Shown here: positions 46,555 through 58,794 of the stretch, in pieces | How positions within the stretch are numbered: position 1 is the first letter of the stretch | How the letters are laid out: every line of letters begins with the position of its first letter | Assembly (NCBI GenBank): GCA_022577435.1 | Contig: JAKOON010000008.1 | Coordinates: 496,001-560,000 of the forward strand | Length of the DNA stretch: 64,000 nucleotides | DNA from: Embiotoca jacksoni | Taxonomy: Eukaryota > Chordata > Actinopteri > Embiotocidae | Direction: 5' to 3' | Translations under genes and position numbers: made by a program | Notes under the pieces: generated by a model | The model's database searches: none | What the model saw: only the letters and a program-made list of their open reading frames with translations | What the model was told of the DNA's origin: nothing

Positions 46555-47829
46555 CATGGTGTGTGTGCACATGACTGTTTAGCTTTAGTACACCTTTTGT
46601 ATATGTGTGGGATTTTCTTTCGGTATCAGAGTGTCTGGTGTACAGAGCAGCTTGCGGAGGGTCCCGCTGCTGTGTGAAATCGACATCAGATGGCCGTCGT
46701 GACAAGAACAATATTACATCCAAGTTTCATTTAGCAAGGGACAGCTAATATATGTGTGCTCTGTGAACATTTGTTTGTGTGTGTGTTCATCGGCACCTGA
46801 CCCCAGATTCTGACTGCACCAAACACAGCTGTCAACACTTTACATCTACTTTTTCCCCGGTTTTCCTTTCGAATCCCTCCATCCAGGATCATTCCATTAA
46901 AGATAACTTGTATTGAGCTGCTACTTATTCCCTTCAATCCGCCTCCCCCTCCTGTCTCAAGTGATCCCTTCCCAGCAGAGAAAATCGAAGGTAAGCCTCT
47001 TCTGAGGCAAAAACGATGCACTCTACTTTAGATGTTTTAAATATCACTCTCTGACGGATGAGAAGATGTAAAGTTGTGTTAGTTGCTTTGGTGTGACACG
47101 TCAAAAACACAACCTCACATGTTTATCACCTGACCACTGTGATAACGCAAGCTACACTGAGCGTCTGCTTACAACACATAGCTGAGACCTACTCTGTCTT
47201 TGATACACTCTGCTTTACTCTACCTTATTTATTCTTTTGTGATCTGTTTCTCAGCCTCTCAGAACCCCAGACGCATGTGAAATAGACGTTTCGAAAAATA
47301 TGAGTAAGTAAGCAAAGAGAAAGAGAGAAAGGCAGGGAGCAGAATGGTGCTGAGGAGATAAACATAAACAGAGCAGAAAGAAAGAAGGTTTCTTTCTGAG
47401 TCAGCAGGTTTTAGTAAAGTCTGATTAAATGAGGTAGGAAACCGCTTGGGATAGTAAATAACAGAGGTGTCAAAATGTTGCTTAATGACCTGGATATCTA
47501 CTGCATGAAATATGTATCTGCAGATCTATGCAGGAGCTGCATTTTTTTTCTTTAATGCCTCAATGGGGAAGTTCAGATGTTTACAACAACTTACTGTGAG
47601 TGAAAAGCAAGTTTGCTTGACAGGAATTCCTGGCAGAAGACATATTAAGTATCTGGGAATACATCACGTTACACATAGACTTCATGTCCATTGCATTATC
47701 AGTGATTTTAAGAGGAAATACTATTGATGACATACAAATCCCATTGACAAAAGTGTGCATCACTGTCTACTCTTAATACACTATACATGTTTTATTCTTT
47801 TTATTTTATGAATGCTATCACTAGACATT
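46551..47829. other. no gene seen
   Basis: Mixed sequence with interrupted GT words and no recognised exon. Confidence 0.5.
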
Positions 47830-48010
47830 TTAGGCCTGGCGATGCAGGTAAAAGCCTTTATAAATAATCCTTCCCAGAAATTTCCAATTAAGACCCACCA
47901 GCACCCACAGGATTTCAATTTGTTGGTGCTGATAAGTCTAATCTTATCCTTCTGATGCACAAGATGAGTCAGAAGTGACCCAAGATAATGGTTTCATACA
48001 ATACCTTTGG
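47830..48010. promoter_or_regulatory. possible conserved non-coding element
   Basis: Repeat-free block with CCTTTATAAATAATCC, TTTCCAATTAAGACC, AAGATGAGTCAGAAG and CAAGATAATGG. Untested. Confidence 0.3.
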
Positions 48011-48929
48011 ATTGCATTTTATAACTCAACACTCAAATAAGTGTTTGTGATGTTTTAAAAAAAATATTATTTTTCCCAAAAACATTTTCGTATCAACACT
48101 GCAAAATTACACAACACAGGCAAAATTATTTTCAATGGAATTTGACAGCAATCCTTTACATTGTTTATATTTCCATTGTGTATATTTCTAATTGGGAACC
48201 ACTCCCATCACAATATACAAGGCTGCTTATAACTGCAGGACATGTTGATGTGTTATTGTATTTTTTTTACCTCATATTCAATAGTTTTTCTTAATTTGTC
48301 CTGCTATTGCCCAATCATGTGCAGCTGCAATATTTCACCTTAGATGTAGTTGCAGCTGCCGAAGTAATACGATGTATCCAACATGTATAGAAAGAGGTTT
48401 CTATGTATACGCCCTTGCCAGAAGGGCTCTTGAGGCTGAAGTACATTTGTGCACATAGAATGTAAAATGTCTGTCTAGCTACACTTTTATAGAAAAGTAT
48501 AATCTTCACAACAATCATTGAAAGAGTTAACAAGTTGAGAGGATCATTATTGTAATAGGTATATTTTTCACCCTACCACTTGGGGTCTTGAATCACAGTC
48601 TTTATGTTGCGGTTTTTGTTTCAAAACTGCATTTTTTATTAAAAGTACATATCATTTCTATATATCACTAACACCTATTTAGTTTGATTGCTTTGTGTTC
48701 AAAAGGAAGAGGGTATGCTAGGAAAAGTGAGGGTTGGAGTCCAAGAAAAATATATGCTCCAGGGCCAATCCCAATTATTGTTACTCAGCAGTACATATGT
48801 CGACTGAGCGAGAAAGAGACAAAGAAAGATTGATTCATGTTTTGCACAAACGTTATCAGCACAACACCCTCAGAAAACTCAGATTGGCCTATTTGCATCA
48901 TGATGCTAGTCAATGGATGCAGCCAATAA
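48011..48929. other. AT-rich DNA, no gene seen
   Basis: AT-rich with small A/T tracts. No exon or named repeat is recognised. Confidence 0.5.
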
Positions 48930-49020
48930 ATTACATTACATTACATTTCATTTAGCTGACACTTTTATCCAAAGCGACTTACAATACGTGCATTTCAACC
49001 ATGAGGGTACAAAACCCAGA
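48930..49020 (+). mobile_element. fish interspersed repeat core
   Basis: Repeated TTACA words followed by TTTCATTTAGCTGACACTTT and ATCCAAAGCGACTTACAA. This core is very common in teleost genomes (CATTTAGCAGACGCTTTTATCC, then AAAGCGACTTACA). I do not assign it to a class. It ends about 170 bp before the promoter of the spliced unit. Confidence 0.65.
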
Positions 49021-49184
49021 ACAACAGGAATCAACAGAAATAAAACAGAATTTGCTGTTGTCACAATTTTATTTTCAAAATTATCAACCGTGCGTACAGG
49101 ATTCTAGCTGTCGGTGCCACTACTTCGTGTTACCTACAGTACCAGTTAGTTGTCATTAATTCTTCAAGTTCTTTCCTTGCTTGA

Positions 49185-49240
49185 TGTCCTGACCAATGAT
49201 GTCATCACAGCCACCCATTGGGCACGTTCATAACTTCTAG
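49185..49240 (+). promoter_or_regulatory. CRE/CCAAT-type promoter candidate
   Basis: GACCAAT (CCAAT at 49193-49197), TGATGTCATCA (49197-49207, one base from a CRE/ATF core) and an inverted CCAAT (ATTGG at 49217-49221) lie within 30 bp. The first exon candidate starts right after. This triad is typical of constitutive vertebrate promoters that lack a TATA box. Confidence 0.5.
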
Positions 49241-49254
49241 GAGCAGCCATTCAG

Positions 49255-49287
49255 TCAAAGGACAGCCCATCAGGTACTGTCCTTTGA
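49255..49287 (+). other. perfect inverted repeat in leader exon
   Basis: TCAAAGGACAG (49255-49265) and CTGTCCTTTGA (49277-49287) are exact reverse complements separated by 11 bases. In RNA they would form an 11-bp stem with an 11-nt loop near the 5' end of the candidate transcript. Confidence 0.85.
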
Positions 49288-50070
49288 GTTTGGAGTGCTG
49301 CTTGGATTTGGTAAGTTAATGTGACCTTGTTCTGAACAGAAAACGTATATTACACTGTATTTCTGTCTAATTAATTTTGAGTTAATTATATGTCATGATT
49401 GACAACTTTACTGTAACGTTAAAATAAGAAAAAAACCCTAAAAACTGTGCCGTGATGCCAAAAAAGACTTAACTAAAGCTAAAACATCTGATTTTAGCTC
49501 TATTAAGAGCATAGCTATTAACTTGTGTAGCCTATGTCCAGTATCGCTGTACTAACAAGTGCTAGTTATGAGCTGCCGTTGATTTAAAGAGTCACCATTC
49601 ACCCTAATGATTTTAGCCAATATATCTGGATTACATGTTATCCTTGCGTTTGTTGTGACGGTGAAAAGCATGTAAGCATTTAATATAATGGTAACGCCAA
49701 CATGTGGTGCCCATAGATATGTTGGTGTCCTTTAAGGTTAGCTACTTCTACGTCTAGTAAGCTGTGGGAACAGGTCCAGCAGGTTACAAACTGTCACAAT
49801 ACATAAGTCAGAGAAACAACATTTGCAACTTAGTATTAAGTTATTCTTTAATGTTATTCTTTCCCACAGCAATATATTGCCAAAACAAAACACAGCTTTA
49901 GGTCTGATCTAGACATGGACATCTGAGAGAGGGATCATAGGTGGTAATTCCACTATCTATGAATATACTATTCAGCTCTTCAGTTATATATTTGCACCAT
50001 TCTAAAGCTGTGTATGCCGCATTTAAAATTGTTTTATTTATATAAATGGATCTTGTATTTCGTCCAATAG

Positions 50071-50855
50071 AAACCGCTCACCAGAGAACAGACGACAGAA
50101 GAATCAGTGGCCTCTGTAGTTACCAGGTATGTAATCACGTTCAAGGGATTTCCAAGGCGGTAGATCAATGTTTGACACAACTGTAGTGATGTAGCTATGT
50201 TTATTTTCATTACCAAAGAATTTCTGTCTTTACAGTAAATCGATAATTCCTTTAATCGATAAAGCGCTGGCCCATCACAATTGTCCAGGTATCACTGTTA
50301 CTCATTTTCTTTTTTCCAAACAGCAGTCCACAACATTTAGTTTACAAAGATGTATAACAGAAAGAAGAATCAAATCCTGCAAGGAAAACAATCCTAACAG
50401 TTAAAACAACTTGTAAAGCATGTTGGACACTTATGTTTCCTGTTTGGAGGCAAAACCGGAATCAGGAAGCTGGTTTATTTACTAAAATATCTGTGGATAG
50501 TAGTTAAATATACCAGCGTCTATGAATAATCAGTTCTCATGTTGCGATTGGCTCCACTGATGGAACATTCCTACTGTAGTTATTACCTCATATGGGAGAT
50601 TATATAAATTTAACCATCCACCAACATCTAGCATCACATGTAACTGTGAATGACATTACAATTGTGCCTCAGAAGTGAGAGCAAGTCCACCAAAATATCA
50701 TGTCACAGTCTATTTTACATTTTCCCGAAATAAAACTTTTTTTTTCTCTTACAGAAACTGAAGCTCCAGTCCAGAAGAAAATTCAAATTTTGAAGACACC
50801 GATAACTGAACGCCAGACTAAAACCAGTCAAAGCAGTCTGGGAAGGGGGTCATAG
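50071..50855 (+). CDS. small spliced ORF of unknown function (start not found)
   Basis: Joining exons 2 (50071-50126), 3 (50236-50288) and 4 (50755-50855) gives 69 open codons ending in TAG at 50853-50855. The intron phases agree: the codon AG|T spans exons 2-3 and G|AA spans exons 3-4. The translation is polar at the start (KPLTREQTTEESVAS), has SIIPLIDKAL in the middle and a basic end with QKKIQILKTPITERQTK. There is no signal peptide or membrane segment. The basic ILK-P stretch faintly recalls the SUZ RNA-binding motif (QIRILKRP in SZRD1), but the rest does not match that family. No in-frame ATG is found in exon 1 or 2, and exon 1 in this frame reaches a TGA. The start may lie in an unseen exon, be non-AUG, or not exist. 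It could be a non-coding RNA with a chance frame. Confidence 0.35.
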
Positions 50856-51825
50856 GTCATCAACCAGGAGTTATGGAATGGGCAGAGAAATATCAGAAAG
50901 CCATTTGACAACAGGGACGATGTCTGAAGAGAGACTACACGTGTACTTATTTCATGCTGTTATTACTATAGCTGGGTGAGGTGCAGATCACTCTCTTCCC
51001 CAACTATTACATCAGTGTTGTATACATATCAGTACTGCATAGATAGTCATTATTGAATCATTCATATACAGTATGTATCTTATAGCCAAAAAGGCCATTT
51101 ATCATTATTTGGCAGCTTTACAGTCCTAATGGCAAGTCATGTTTTCATCTGGTCACATGGTTTTTCTACAGTTACTCTCGAATCAACACATGGGTGACAA
51201 AATAAGGGAAAAAAAAAACACATGAAGTGTCTTTTTAAGGTTTTATTTCACCACTAGGATCTGGAACAGCTTCAGTGGTCTTAGTCATAAATTCTCAATC
51301 TCTAAAGAAGCATTAATGGTTTGGATTAAAAATGGTTTGATTATATAATACAACACATGGTTTCAGATTTAACCATTGGTTTCCAAACCCTTGGCTTGTG
51401 AGGGTAGGGTTATAAATGTGTGTCGTTGAGAATAGAGATTTGGATGGACCTCTATGTCTGAATTACTCTGGATAACTGGATGTAACGATTGTATAAATAG
51501 TTGAAAATTACTCTGAGGCAGCTTCAGCAGAAAAATGGTGCACACTATACATGTCAATACAATACACCTGTAATACTTTTCCAACAATTGTGAAGGACCT
51601 CCGACATACTGTCTGTTGAGCACTTGTATGTCACTTTTCCTTTACTCTTCAATCCAAATTATCCCAAACCTCAGTTGGGTTTAGGTTGTCTCGAGTTCAG
51701 ATAATCTTATACAGAACTTGAAGAAACCTTTAAAGTTCTTGAAATTTTCAGGACCGATTGACCCTCATGTCTTTGAGTAATGATGGACTTCTCTTCAGCT
51801 AGTTCTACATTGTAGATAATGGTAA

Positions 51826-51831
51826 AATAAA
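51826..51831 (+). terminator. possible internal polyadenylation signal
   Basis: AATAAA within GGTAAAATAAAGACA in exon 4. It could give a shorter 3' end, but no GT-rich tail is obvious. Confidence 0.35.
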
Positions 51832-52022
51832 GACAAACTTATGAATAAGTACGTTGTACCCGTTGTGTTTTAGCTAGCAAGCCTCAGCCAAGATACACTA
51901 TTTGAAAATACACTAATATATTTTGTTTAATATTGACAGTGTTAACACTGCTTTCAGTTTGTGAAATTAATACATTCCCTGTATTAATTGTGATTTTGTA
52001 AAGTCAGAGGCATTGTAAATAC

Positions 52023-52028
52023 AATAAA
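52023..52028 (+). terminator. polyadenylation signal of the spliced unit
   Basis: AATAAA in TACAATAAACCTGTAACATG, followed within 15-30 bp by TGTTGATTTAGTTTTGTCTC, a GT/T-rich downstream element. This pairing supports a transcript 3' end near 52045. Confidence 0.55.
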
Positions 52029-52045
52029 CCTGTAACATGTTGATT

Positions 52046-53405
52046 TAGTTTTGTCTCTTTTCAGAAAACAACAACAACAAAAAAACAACATTGACTTTCA
52101 GGTCATCTTTTACCAATTTCTGAAAATATCACAATACATATTATATATTCTTACTCTACATAAAAAGATAGAAACATGATATATTGACTTTTAATGAGGA
52201 ACAAATCAAAATAATGATTTCTTAACGAGCTGGAGTATATAATCATTTTGCTTCAAAAACATTTCAATGAAACCTTCAGCTTCATACCGGATGATATTGA
52301 GAATAAATATTTTTTTAAAGCTATTTTACATTGAGAGTTTGTATCAGACGGTTAAAATACTCAGTTCTGCCATAATGTATTTTTCCTGTTGTTAATTTTG
52401 TCTGTTTTTGTACATTTACCTTTTGCATGTCACGGTTTCTTAATTGTAGGTCCCTGATTAAGATTTGGTTATGGGAGTTTGTCTTTATCCTGAAGGATGT
52501 AAGATGTTCTGTGCTGTACAAATGCAGAGTGGTTAATAGACATTGCTGTTTCAAGGTCTCATGATTCTGGAGATAAATTAACTATACGATACATGTGGCA
52601 AATCACCAGCGAGAAGGAATACAAATTATTTTAGAATTTACGTGTTTGGTGGTTTTGTTCTTAAAGGTTATTGTTGTAGCATGTTGTTTTTAATATAAAT
52701 ATGAAATGGAAAAAAAATATAGACAAAAAGTTAGTGAAATCTTGAAAGGTTTGAAGAGCAGGATAAAGAAAAGTGGATCAACAGGAGCAGGAGAATGAAC
52801 AGACGGCTGGAGGTATTCAGAGGTTATTGCAGCACAGTCAGCAGTGCATCAGTACTTCAGTCGATTCACCTTCCCCTCCTCTTTCCAGGGGGAAACCCCT
52901 TCCTGAGGAGTGGATACTAGAAGCAGGGGAGGGGGGGGAGTGGTGGCGGTGAACTCAGCACTTTCCTTATCTTCTTTCTCTCCCTCTCACTGTCTCTCTC
53001 TCCCAGGGCTCCCTGATCAGTGGCGACCAGAAGTGGAGCTGAAGCTGGCTTAACGGTGCTAAGCACAGTGTCACGCTGTCTAAGAAACTACCCCCACCCA
53101 CCGTCTGAGGTGACTGTCTGAGGTGACTAAGGGCTTTCAGGGAAGAGGAAGTGTGGGAGGGAAAGGGAAGGGAATAACTGTGGTCTCCGTTTAGTATTTG
53201 CTAATAACAGCCGTGCTGCATGAACGGTTGAAACTGAAGCGCAAAAGACAGGAAGGAAGGAAGATAAAGGGAGAAAAGAGAGCAAAAAGATGGGGAGTGT
53301 GGGAAAATGTTGTACAGAATCTTACAGCCACTGACCATGATGCAATCTGTGTGGGGTGGTGGTGATGATTGCCATGACGATAAGGAGGGTCATGATAATG
53401 CCACG

Positions 53406-53407
<2 letters not shown>
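52046..53407. other. no gene seen
   Basis: AT-rich to 52700. 52750-53180 is purine-rich and contains an exact 13-bp tandem duplication, GTCTGAGGTGACT (53103-53128), and a G8 run near 52931. Confidence 0.5.

Positions 53408-53498
<91 letters not shown>
53408..53498. repeat. (AC)45 microsatellite
   Basis: A pure AC run of about 90 bp. Confidence 0.97.
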
Positions 53499-55300
53499 TT
53501 GGCTGGCATGTACGTTGTAAGTGGACATACAGAGGGAGCATATCAATAGATAAATCCTATTTAATCCCATTAGTTATCCGTTGTAGTAGGGTTACTCTAT
53601 CTTTAAATCCAAGCTGCCTGTGTCTTTTGTCTTTCCTCTGTCCAGTGTCCAGACCAGTAGCTGTGTATGGAGCATGGCCTAGATTATGTAATATTGATAT
53701 GCATGTGTGTGAGACTTGACTTATGTTCAAGGGATTCAGGTGCAGGGAGGGGAGTGCAAAAACTATAGGTCAACCCCAGGAAGATAATGCACAGAAGCCA
53801 GAGTCTTTTGAAACCTTTGCAGCATTGTCTGTATGATGGATTGGAGTGGAAACCCTGCAGGCTTGTGTGGTCTGACACTCTGGCATGCTCTAAGGATGCA
53901 AGGTTAGTTCACCTAGCAGCTATTTCTTGTCCATCTGTGGAAATGCCTTTGCCGTCATATTGGGAATATCTAGCCATGGTGTGGATGAACATGTTGCATT
54001 CATCTGTTAATAGCAGGCCTAATACATGTAGCCTTGGTCGAGATTTATTTCAGTTGATATTAAACTGGGGATTGACTACGATGCTGGTTTGGCATCTTAC
54101 TGCAGTAGCATGACAAAGTTAGTGAACTATTCTCACATCACCTTCTCATGCTTTTTCTAACCCAATTTTTGATGTCAGGCATTATGGCAAAAAAATGTAT
54201 GAATAATTTAGCACTCACATTATTTTCCTAATGCCATTTTTTTAGGATCTGACTGCATCACTCTAACAAATGCGTATGTCGGAAAGTTCAGGGGATTTTG
54301 TAGAGTGCCTGTGAACAGTGAGTGATGGCAACCAGCCGACTCTCAGCTCCCTCTTGTCTACCAACAGCTCCATGTGAGCACCGTGCACCATATTCCTTTC
54401 TCAGAACTAACACCATGGTGAATCGAAACAAAAAGGCCACATATTTTATTTATGTGTCAGAAGTGTGGTGAAAGAAGGGAGCGGGGCGTATCACTCTATC
54501 TGTTGGTTGATATCATTCCATCCATGCGGATCAATTCTCCCAGACAGAGAGAGATGAGAAAGAAGCAAGCACAAGAAGCAGGGAGGGAAGGAAGGAAAGC
54601 TGAAATGGCGGTCATATTGATTTGTCAAAGAAATACAGCATTGCGTGATTTGCTTAACCGTCCACATAAACCTGAGCTGTCAGAAGTGGGCGGGTATATA
54701 CTGACATTTAGCCACACAGACATGGATTGTGGATGTTCTGCTTGGCTTAGCTGTACACAGTCTTACCTATAGACTTCATGTGGAAACAGGCAAAGTGACC
54801 CAGTGTTTCTCAAAAATGGGCTTTGTATATTGCCCTAAAAACTAGATGAGTCACACTGGCCATTCAAAACAAAAAATAAACCTCTTAATTGAAAGTCCAC
54901 TTATTAGCTTTTTGTGGAACTTTCAACTCCCTGTCTAATATTACTCAGCCAATATTGTGGGCTGTGAATTTCTTATTTTGCTGATAAGTTACAATGTTGC
55001 TACATTTACTATTTTATGAGACTATATAGCTGACTGTTACAAAAAAAATAAAACAAAAATCAACATGCATGACTCATTAGGAAGTATGTTTAAACCTGTG
55101 CTCAACTGGTTCGCTTTTAAAATTAATTTCCCTAGTAGGCTAAAATCCAAGAAACATGTTGCACTTCAATAACACCCACAACTTATTAACCTTCACTTAA
55201 AGAAAAAAACATTTTAGTGATGACAGTTTGACTTGGTACCAATCTATCGCCCACACTTCTACAAGATTAAGTCCATATAAAGCATTATCCCCATAAACAT
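53499..55300. other. no gene seen
   Basis: The + strand frames of 106-108 codons (53787-54113 and 54452-54772) are Cys/Trp/Leu-rich without a known domain or splice context and are judged chance. Confidence 0.45.
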
Positions 55301-55400
55301 AGAGATAGACATCCTTTATTATCCACAAGGGAAATTCATTTTCCTTGGCCGTGTATCTGCAGCTGCCTGGGCAGGCCCATCACATAGAAATTCTGAATAA
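55301..55400 (+). mobile_element. probable LINE or SINE tail fragment
   Basis: AGATAGACATCCTTTATTAT followed by CCACAAGGGAAATTCATTTT matches the phrase (AGATAGACTTTATTGATCCC, then AAGGGGAAATTCA) found at many retroposon ends in fish. The edges are approximate. Confidence 0.55.
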
Positions 55401-57435
55401 GCACAGCAACCTTCGCAAAAAACACTACAGTATTTTTGCTAAAATGTTGTTAAACCATCCATGCACATTTATGTGATGAAACTCTAACATTTAGAAAGTT
55501 CAAAAATGGCAACTTTGTGCTGAATTGGTTCAGGAATCTACCAGTGATTCTGTCATTTTCCTAAAAAAGTCCCACATTTGACCACTGAGCATTAGCGACA
55601 ACCTCTCTTCCACACTGTGACTACTTTTCTGGCACAAGAAAAGAGTGGAGGGAGAATCAAATTAAAGAGCAGTTAAAGAAAACTGGAGAAAAGAGCAGAG
55701 AATGCGCACAGGGCCATAAAAGGGATAGTTTAACCATTGATCGAGAGCAGTGGTGGAAATGGCAGCTGTAAATCAATTTTATCTCAGAGCAGCTAAAGAG
55801 TGTTTTCTAATGAGGTTAATGCCACGTAATGGCTAAATTCCTCCGCTTAAAAGATGCCCTCAAGGTGGTGGCGAGAGATAGATGTCACCATGGAAGGCTT
55901 AACACATCGACAATGCCAAGTCGAGGGATGCCTTTTTTCTTTCAGGGAGTTTTGTATGTTAAATTATGGTCTTCTGTTATTTGTTAGAAGATTTCAACGT
56001 GTCATATTATCCAGTACACCTACATCTAGCCAGCTTTTTCCATTATCAGATAGATACAGCTGTGACATAGACTGGGTACCAGTACATTTGTTTTCTCCTG
56101 TCCACTCAGAATATGAGGAGTTCCTCCCTAACCAAAACTACTACAGCATATAAAACAAACAAACAAAAGACTAAGTGCAGTTTTAACACTTAAAAAAAAA
56201 AAAGACTATATCAATCAGATTTGAACAACTATGGCAGTTTTTTGGAATAGCACTTCATTATCACCGTGCCAGGCAGAAGCCAGTCCAGCACTTCATACTG
56301 TAGTGTGGCAGGCAAATAGTAGTGGTAATTAATTCCCTTATGCTAAGGGTGATGAGGCCTGAGTGTTGAGAGCAAAGACCTTAGCAATGGCAGCAAAACA
56401 AACTTTCCACACATAGGTTTTAAAAAAACACACATGTCCATCAACAGGAGCATATGCCATCTGTACTGTGCTGAAACTTCAATAGGTTTGTTAATGCCCT
56501 TGTATATTAAATGGGCCGATTTTTTTTTTGCAAAGCTCAACCAATGGGTTATGGAGGCAACAATCTAAGAAAATTTGCGTCTATCATTTTGCCTAAATTC
56601 TTGTTGCTAAATTGGGCTGTCTCCTTTGCTCTGTCAATACTGGACTTAAAATGGGCGATTTTCATAGTCAACATTTATTGAAGTATCTAATTTATTACAT
56701 TCATCTGGATGTGTAAACTGTTGGAATAAAAATAGCCTCTGAACATGCCTTTGGGAAATTTGATCAAAATATCACATTCAAGTCAATCAAGTTTAAAGGG
56801 TTTTAAATGCTGGTATATCGATTATACAAAATTGTGTAGTGGCAGAGGATCAAAAAGACTATTTGGCAACATCACATTTTCTCAAAAACCTCAGGCTTGA
56901 CCCAAGGGTGCGGTACTTCTTTGTGCATTCAAAAGTTTCTTCTGTGTCTTGACCAGGCACAAATACACATCGCTTCAGTGAGTGCAGGGTGCAGAATACC
57001 CAGTGACAATCTAGAGATCCCAGTGCTGTGGGTGGGACTGACCAAACAGAGGCGCATATCAGCCACTGGATCCAAGTAGCTTTACAATACATAATGCTGT
57101 TACGTTCTGTGATACAAGGAGCAAAAAACATCTGCAGGAATAATTTCAGATCAATCCAGATGGTCACAAATAAAATCCACCATTAAAAGAAAATATAAGC
57201 CTTCATGCAGCTTTTGATAATAGGAGTGTGTCGTTTTGCCTTGCCTGGGCTGTTTTCACAGCTCCTTCATGAGCAAAACTTACTTTGTCGTCGTAGATTT
57301 ATTTTCGTAACCACTGACACGGGCATAATTTATGATAGGGACAGTCCTTACCACTTTTCTAATTACCGAAAATTGTTCCCACAACTAATTTGATTATAAA
57401 TACATTTACATCATTTCCATCAGCTCCACAAAGGG
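55401..57435. other. no gene assigned
   Basis: AT-rich and mixed sequence. The 102-codon - strand frame at 56859-57167 is fairly balanced (for example GQDTEETFECTKKYRTLG) but matches nothing that I know. 56640-56840 looks repeat-like. Confidence 0.4.
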
Positions 57436-57880
57436 TTAAAACCCTGATGTAGCCAACGGATGAGAAATAGAATTTCTATTCATGTTTGTTCCCGCCCTCT
57501 TTTCATGCATTGATGTGATTGCTGGCGTGCATTTTGGATAACTGAGAAACGGTGCAGTAGGCTTGTTGCAGCTGCTTTCGCACTGGGGTGGGCCCTGCTC
57601 TGGGAGCCACGTTGGTATTATAAAGCAGGCGGCTGAAGCACTAGCACAATCGTCATTAGCTGCCTGTTCACTGTCGCTGCTGTTTTTTCGTGCTCCCCCA
57701 TAATTTTTGGGCTGTGAAACCAAGTGCAGTTTGTTTCCTCCTAACCATTCTTACCATTCTGACCTTAAAAAATAATAATCTTGTTGTGCAGATAAACAGA
57801 AAATAAATAGGCATATTTTTGAGACTGCTAAAATTACTTTTTCAAATTTTCAGGGAGTCCCATCTATCAATTAGGGGGTC
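57436..57880 (-). mobile_element. possible hAT-like transposon fragment
   Basis: On the - strand the stretch opens with GAGTCTGTGACCCCCTAATT and GGGACTCCCTGAAAATTT, which has the look of a fish hAT end region. A 95-codon frame then begins near 57723 with PKNYGGARKNSSDSEQAAND. The basic KNYGGARK start resembles the N-terminus of fish hAT/ZMYM-type transposases, but no zinc-finger cysteines in the right order are visible. Weak evidence. Confidence 0.3.
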
Positions 57881-58666
57881 ACAGACTCCCCTGTATTTCA
57901 TACACTGAGCAAGTGCATACCAGTATGAACAAGTTGAAAGTTGTGGATTTTAATAGATTAATGAGTTTAAAACAACAGGGCAAAAATGTTGGTTCAAAAC
58001 TGGAGTCTATGTACATACAGTTTCATTGTATAAAACATAACGCAAGCAAACATCAGCTTCTGTTGGTGGTTCAGCCAGCATTTTTCCTTTTTAAAGTTTT
58101 ATCTCCGGAATATATTCCGCTGCACCCCTTCCTTAGTTAGGGTTAGGAAAAGCCCTTAAACATGAAGGGTGAGATAATACAACCTCAACATTCCCAGAGT
58201 ATCCAGTGTCAAGACTAATCCAAAACAAACCAGCGAGCATTTTCATTTTTACAATATTACATAATCAAATTTGTAATAGTTTGTGATGGAAGCGTGTGGA
58301 ATCTTTGTCTTTCAACAAGGCTGTAAGCTTTAAATTAGAGTCCTAAGGATACTGCTGGAGAGCAGCTAACAATCAGCAAGGGTATTTTTGTGATTTCGAC
58401 ATTATGGGTGCACTGCATTATGGGTGAGGCTTGGAGTATCAGGTTACGTCAAACATGCTTCATGAATCAATATTATTAAGAGATTCTGAATTGTGCCCAT
58501 CACGGGGGTGATGGATGTAGAACTCGTTGTCAATTTAGGATTTTAAATAGTTCAACACTCACAGTATATATCCACTGAACTATAAAATTGCTCATTCACT
58601 AACCACAATAGATTGGCAAACATTAAAAACAGACATTAGATATGAAGAAACATTTTACCCATTAAC

Positions 58667-58668
<2 letters not shown>
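57881..58668. other. no gene seen
   Basis: AT-rich. Near-tandem words ACATTATGGGTG and GCATTATGGGTG occur at about 58400 and 58416. Confidence 0.5.
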
Positions 58669-58737
<69 letters not shown>

Positions 58738-58794
58738 CGTGCGTGCGTGGGTGTGTGTGTGTGTGTGTGTGTGTGCGTGCGTGCGTGTGTGTGT
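58669..58794. repeat. (GT)n microsatellite with GTGC islands
   Basis: About 126 bp of GT interrupted by GTGCGTGCGTGCGTGCGTGG (58731-58750) and a second GTGC patch near 58775. The longest GT-type array in the window. Confidence 0.97.

Larger units (their letters stand above)
49240..52045 (+). other. candidate spliced transcript, four exons
   Basis: Exon 1 about 49240-49310, donor GGATTTG|GTAAGTTAAT. Exon 2 50071-50126, acceptor CGTCCAATAG| and donor TTACCAG|GTATGTAATC. Exon 3 50236-50288, acceptor TTTCTGTCTTTACAG| and donor TGTCCAG|GTATCACTG. Exon 4 50755 to about 52045, acceptor TTTTTCTCTTACAG|. Introns are 760, 109 and 466 bp. A promoter-like block precedes it and AATAAA follows. The compact gene would sit inside, or next to, the long intron of the gene starting near 3 kb. 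The start site is a guess. Exon 2's acceptor is the weakest signal. Confidence 0.5.

Noticed and set aside
50047..50126. ATG at 50047 as a start for the spliced ORF
   Set aside because: It reads a different frame (MDLVFRPIETAHQ) that meets a TAA at the first codon of exon 3, so it cannot lead into the 69-codon frame.
56859..57167. 102-codon - strand frame with balanced composition
   Set aside because: No family match, no splice pair, and the flanks look like repeat DNA. Kept only as a note in the region entry.
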